This document shows positions 12,015-14,889 of a stretch of 14,889 nucleotides of DNA, piece by piece (the stretch's first letter is position 1; the number at the start of each line of letters is the position of its first letter). The DNA is from Candidatus Falkowiibacteriota bacterium (GTDB taxonomy: Bacteria > Patescibacteriota > Patescibacteriia > UBA2591 > JABMQE01). The notes beneath the pieces are model-generated. The model saw only the letters and a program-made list of their open reading frames with translations, did no database searches and was not told where the DNA came from. The stretch is taken from positions 1-14,889 of the forward strand of contig JABMQE010000127.1 of NCBI GenBank assembly GCA_013203415.1. Reading direction: 5' to 3'. Made by a program: the position numbers and the translations under genes.

Positions 12015-13487
12015 TTAGCCTATTGGCAAATTGGGAGGCGGTTTGGCTTTTTGGGTTTGGGTCGGCGGGGTTTCGGCTGCGGGAACAGGTGCTGGTTCTT
12101 CTGGAGTTGGTTCTTCCAAAGTTTGGGGCTGGCCGGCATCTTGGCTGGCTTGGGCTTGGGCCGGCATATTTTCCACTGGCAAAGCAAAAGGAGATTCCAT
12201 GCGCTTGGACTGGGTTTTCTTAAGCATCGGAGTGCGGATATCCATCATTGGGAAATGCCAAAGAGTAGCCAGCTCCTCTATATTTAGGATTGAGTGCCCC
12301 CAGCCGCGCCAGTTGCTGCGGGATTTATAAGAGGCCATCAACCTTTGGCGGCGAGCGTGCTGGCGGCTCTTAACAAAGAAATAATCAACAGAAGATTTGG
12401 TTTTTGGATGGGGCTTAAAACCATTTAGATCTAGGGAATTAACCTGGGCAATAGCGCCAAGCATGCCATTAACACCGCGGGCTTTGGAAAAAGGCGGTTT
12501 TCTACCCCAATAAATAAAACGGAATTTTGTATCGAAAGCATTTTTGGATATTTTGGCTTCGATAGCTTCGACAGCTCCACGCTCGCCTGGGGATAAGAAA
12601 AGCATTTCCGAGCGGGGATTATTATCATCCTTTTTTTGCTCTTCTTTTGGGGGGTTGAGGGTATAAGTGGCGGTTTCTAAAACACCCTTGGCAACCCCGG
12701 TTGTTGTTGAATAAAGGAAGCCGGGTTTTTTATCGGCCACTTTAGCACCAATAAGTTTTTTAACCAATTTTATGCCCTCTTCGGTCCAGCTGCCAGGGAT
12801 AGGAGTAACAACTAATTGAATCCACATATTTTCTTCGGGACCGATTTTTCCCATTAGCTCTAAAGTAGCGGCCATCGGATCTTTAAACTCTTGGGTAAGC
12901 CCATATTCGAAAGCTGGATAGGTTCTTATCGGATACCAATCATCATTATAAAGGACAAACTCGCAGCCCCACATATCAAATTCTGTATTCTTAAACGTAG
13001 AAGGAGCAGGAGCGGCATAATCTTCGGTTTCGGTTATTTCGGCATCTGGGTATTGGGCATAGATTGAGGACTCGACTAAATCGCGGAATTGGACCGGAGT
13101 GTGGATTAGAAATTGGAGATAGCCGCCATGGCTTACAAGCTCGAAACTAAATTTTGGGCATAAAAATCCATCCCAGTATTTTTCGATTAGGTTGGGACCT
13201 TTATAAGCGCCGTAAACATGAGAGAAAATATTTTCGACTGCTTTTGGACCTTGTTCGTTTTCTCTGGGGACATCAATAGCTAAAAGGACATATTTTTGAG
13301 CGCCGTAGTAAATACCCTGCCGCCAATAAACCCAAACTTTCATAAAACCCCACAGCAGAGCCAAAAGTACAAGAACCCAGCCGCCATGAGAAAACAAATA
13401 CCAAAAGGCCTCCCAAGGAGTATTGAATGAAAGAAGCTTTTGCCAGATGGCCTCGGATAATTGTAGCAAACGAGAGAAATCGAACAT
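12015..13487 (-). CDS. Membrane-anchored protein paired with the transfer ATPase, 490 aa
   Basis: One membrane helix (about residues 33-55, GGWVLVLLALLWGFMKVWVYW) is followed by a large soluble domain (about 60-420) rich in alternating strands, for example YVLLAIDVPREN, MWIQLVVTPIPGSW and RFIYWGRKPPF. The tail from about 430 is Pro/Gln/Glu/Ala-rich and disordered. From memory, CPR genomes often carry such a protein directly before a TraD-like ATPase. The domain may correspond to the N-terminal half of VirB4/HerA-type proteins split from the ATPase; this is inference. The gene has an extended -10 promoter and leads a four-gene unit with the tiny membrane peptide, ATPase and HD protein. No enzymatic motif is seen. 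Confidence 0.75.
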   Translation of the reverse strand: MFDFSRLLQLSEAIWQKLLSFNTPWEAFWYLFSHGGWVLVLLALLWGFMKVWVYWRQGIYYGAQKYVLLAIDVPRENEQGPKAVENIFSHVYGAYKGPNLIEKYWDGFLCPKFSFELVSHGGYLQFLIHTPVQFRDLVESSIYAQYPDAEITETEDYAAPAPSTFKNTEFDMWGCEFVLYNDDWYPIRTYPAFEYGLTQEFKDPMAATLELMGKIGPEENMWIQLVVTPIPGSWTEEGIKLVKKLIGAKVADKKPGFLYSTTTGVAKGVLETATYTLNPPKEEQKKDDNNPRSEMLFLSPGERGAVEAIEAKISKNAFDTKFRFIYWGRKPPFSKARGVNGMLGAIAQVNSLDLNGFKPHPKTKSSVDYFFVKSRQHARRQRLMASYKSRSNWRGWGHSILNIEELATLWHFPMMDIRTPMLKKTQSKRMESPFALPVENMPAQAQASQDAGQPQTLEEPTPEEPAPVPAAETPPTQTQKAKPPPNLPIG

Positions 13488-13506
13488 AATTCAAATCTAT
13501 ATTTAT

Positions 13507-13535
13507 ATTATACCAAAAAATTATATATGCAACAA
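13507..13535 (-). promoter_or_regulatory. Extended -10 promoter of the ATPase operon
   Basis: On the minus strand, TTGTTG (13530-13535) is followed after 17 bp by a perfect TATAAT (13507-13512), preceded by TGG, the TGn of an extended -10. Transcription would start near 13500, giving a leader of only about 12 nt before the ATG at 13487. Confidence 0.75.
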
Positions 13536-13545
13536 CTGATAAACC

Positions 13546-13580
13546 AAAAAGCCGCCTGGTTGGTTTAGGGGCAGCTTTTT
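13546..13580 (-). terminator. Intrinsic terminator of the FN3-repeat protein gene
   Basis: On the minus strand AAAAAGCTGCC pairs with GGCGGCTTTTT around a 13-nt loop, the single imperfect pair being U-G in this sense but C-A in the other. It begins 24 bp after the stop codon at 13604 and isolates the next promoter. Confidence 0.8.
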
Positions 13581-13603
13581 GAAAATTATGGGAGATGGTT
13601 TTG

Positions 13604-14889
13604 TTAATTTCTTCTAAAGAAAGAAAGGAACCTAAACCATATAGATATCCTCTCTCTTATCCGAGCGATTATCCTATCTCGGGAAGCCCTCTGCAAGGCC
13701 GCTTTCGAAATCTGGGTATTGGCATTAATAATATCTGTTATAACCGTTGTACTCGGGGAAGTGGTGGCTATGTCGTCTGTAGGAAAAGGCAGGGTGCTGG
13801 TGCTGGTGGTAGCGACTGGCACAGGAGGAGGATACGAAGTGCCGCAACTGATAGAGTATTGAACGGTGTTGGGCGAGATATCGCCGTTAACCGAAGCCAT
13901 TTTGATGGTATAATAATATCTTTTTCCTTTGGTAATTCCCCTATCAGTGTATCTTCCGGTTTTTCCGCCATCGCCGTCATCCAGACCATAATCGGATTTT
14001 ATAACCAAGCCCATATCATGGGGGGTTTCCGAGCGATAGATTTTGTAGGATGACAAGGATTTGGTGTTAGGATTTTTCCATTGGATTTCTATGGATTTTC
14101 GATTAGAACTGCAACCGAGATATATGTCTTGGGGATTAAGGTCTATTTCAGGACTGCAAGTGATGGAATAGCGGACAATATCAAGCGTAGTATGGCCGCT
14201 TGTAGAATTTAATTTGAGGGTATAATAATATTTTTTGCCAGGGACTATGCCTGTGTCGTGGTAGCTCATGGCCTTACCGGAATCATCGGAATCAAGCCAG
14301 CTTAAGGCAGTATTAATTTTTTGGCCGGCACTCCTTGGGTTTTCGGAACGGAAGATTTCGTAGGATTCAAGGCCCTTGGAATTGGGATTGCTCCATTTAA
14401 TATCAACAGATTTTCTATCATCATTGCAGCCGGCATAAAAGTTTTTAGGTGTTAAGTCCTCGGCCTTGCACTTAATTCTGTATTGCTTGGTGTTGGCTGA
14501 TAAACTGTTGCTGATTGTTTTTAGTTTTATGGTATAATAATAGTTTCTATTGTCGGGGATAATGGAAAAATCAGTATATTCTCTGGTTTTACCGGAGTCA
14601 AGCCCGCTAAGCCAGTTATAGGGTTCGCCAGGACTGACTGGTGAGCCGATTTTTCTATTTTTATCAGACCGGTAGATGGTGTATGATTCAAGGCCTATTG
14701 TTTCGGGGTTAGTCCATTTTATGATAACCGAGCGTTTACCAGAACTACAAGAAAGAGAAATGTTTTTGGGATTAATATCAGATGATACAGTAGGAGTAGT
14801 GGTAGCAGGAGGAGTGGAGGTGGCTACCGGAGGAGTAGTGGTAGCAGGAGGAGTGGAGGTGGCTACCGGAGGAGTAGTGGTAGCAGGAG
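13604..14889 (-). CDS. Secreted or surface protein with three FN3-like domains (C-terminal 427 aa; N-terminus outside window)
   Basis: The visible part begins with a Pro/Thr linker of 13-residue repeats (PATTTPPVATSTP). Three related domains of about 90-105 residues follow, each with Cys near its start, a K/R-S-V/I-x-I-x-W core, NPxxxxLxSYxIYRS, and YYYT-I/L-K near its end, closed by a second Cys (YxIxC). This is the pattern of fibronectin type III folds. The Cys pairs (codons near 14749/14470, 14428/14158 and 14113/13846) suggest one disulfide per domain, hence life outside the cytoplasm. A Thr/Ser/Pro segment and a basic helix with an aromatic end (SIWFRFLSFFRRN) finish the protein; no LPXTG anchor is present. 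A role in adhesion or binding is plausible, not shown. Confidence 0.82.
   Translation of the reverse strand, partial: PATTTPPVATSTPPATTTPPVATSTPPATTTPTVSSDINPKNISLSCSSGKRSVIIKWTNPETIGLESYTIYRSDKNRKIGSPVSPGEPYNWLSGLDSGKTREYTDFSIIPDNRNYYYTIKLKTISNSLSANTKQYRIKCKAEDLTPKNFYAGCNDDRKSVDIKWSNPNSKGLESYEIFRSENPRSAGQKINTALSWLDSDDSGKAMSYHDTGIVPGKKYYYTLKLNSTSGHTTLDIVRYSITCSPEIDLNPQDIYLGCSSNRKSIEIQWKNPNTKSLSSYKIYRSETPHDMGLVIKSDYGLDDGDGGKTGRYTDRGITKGKRYYYTIKMASVNGDISPNTVQYSISCGTSYPPPVPVATTSTSTLPFPTDDIATTSPSTTVITDIINANTQISKAALQRASRDRIIARIRERISIWFRFLSFFRRN
14793..14889. repeat. 39-bp tandem repeat coding for PATTTPPVATSTP
   Basis: The 39-bp unit starts at 14802, 14841 and 14880 with no visible differences, and runs off the window. 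It keeps the frame of the FN3-repeat protein, so copy number can vary without breaking it. Confidence 0.85.

Noticed and set aside
1..14889. CRISPR arrays, tRNA or rRNA genes, insertion sequences, prophage
   Set aside because: No regularly spaced long repeats, cloverleaf sequences, transposase or phage structural genes were seen on either strand.

Overview
The window looks like a chromosomal piece of a Candidate Phyla Radiation (Patescibacteria, perhaps Parcubacteria) genome. The reasons are a compact alanyl-tRNA synthetase without the usual beta-barrel domain, tightly packed AT-rich genes that almost all lack a Shine-Dalgarno (SD) sequence, and a split TraD/VirB4-like ATPase module of a kind familiar from these bacteria. 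TGA appears to act as a normal stop (uppP and the HD gene end with it), so the standard bacterial code fits. The lineage is inferred, not proven. Nearly everything is on the minus strand, so genes are described here in transcription order, from high to low coordinates.

Right edge (14889-13604): the 3' part of a secreted or surface protein, with a 13-residue Pro/Thr repeat, three fibronectin-III-like domains each holding one cysteine pair, and a basic tail. An intrinsic terminator follows. Next, from an extended -10 promoter (13507-13535), comes a four-gene unit: a 490-aa membrane-anchored protein, a 48-aa single-span membrane peptide, a 597-aa TraG/TraD-like ATPase with a C-terminal zinc ribbon, and a YfbR-like HD phosphohydrolase. 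The first three look like parts of one DNA- or protein-translocating device.

Middle (9365-4191): an intergenic region full of short direct and inverted repeats precedes a compact run: uppP, an 87-aa DUF3850/ASCH-like protein, an O-antigen ligase/polymerase-like membrane protein, a SAM methyltransferase, a Doc-type toxin with a small basic partner, and mnmA. The first four fit undecaprenyl-linked surface glycan metabolism. The toxin-antitoxin pair lies between them and mnmA, and the toxin gene overlaps mnmA.

Left third (4171-1): a plus-strand putative lipoprotein gene with its own strong promoter, SD and terminator converges on mnmA. Divergent from it is an MFS transporter whose start codon lies in a 7-bp tandem repeat. 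Directly behind the MFS gene are three tiny cysteine-rich genes (plus a possible fourth ORF), each introduced by a near-perfect SD, then a bidirectional-looking terminator. The alaS promoter follows and the partial alaS gene runs off the left edge. The tiny genes and the lipoprotein gene differ from all other genes here in base composition and SD use. They are the best candidates for a transferred or otherwise special system.

I saw no tRNA, rRNA, CRISPR array, transposase or replication origin. No gap longer than 300 bases lacks a gene.
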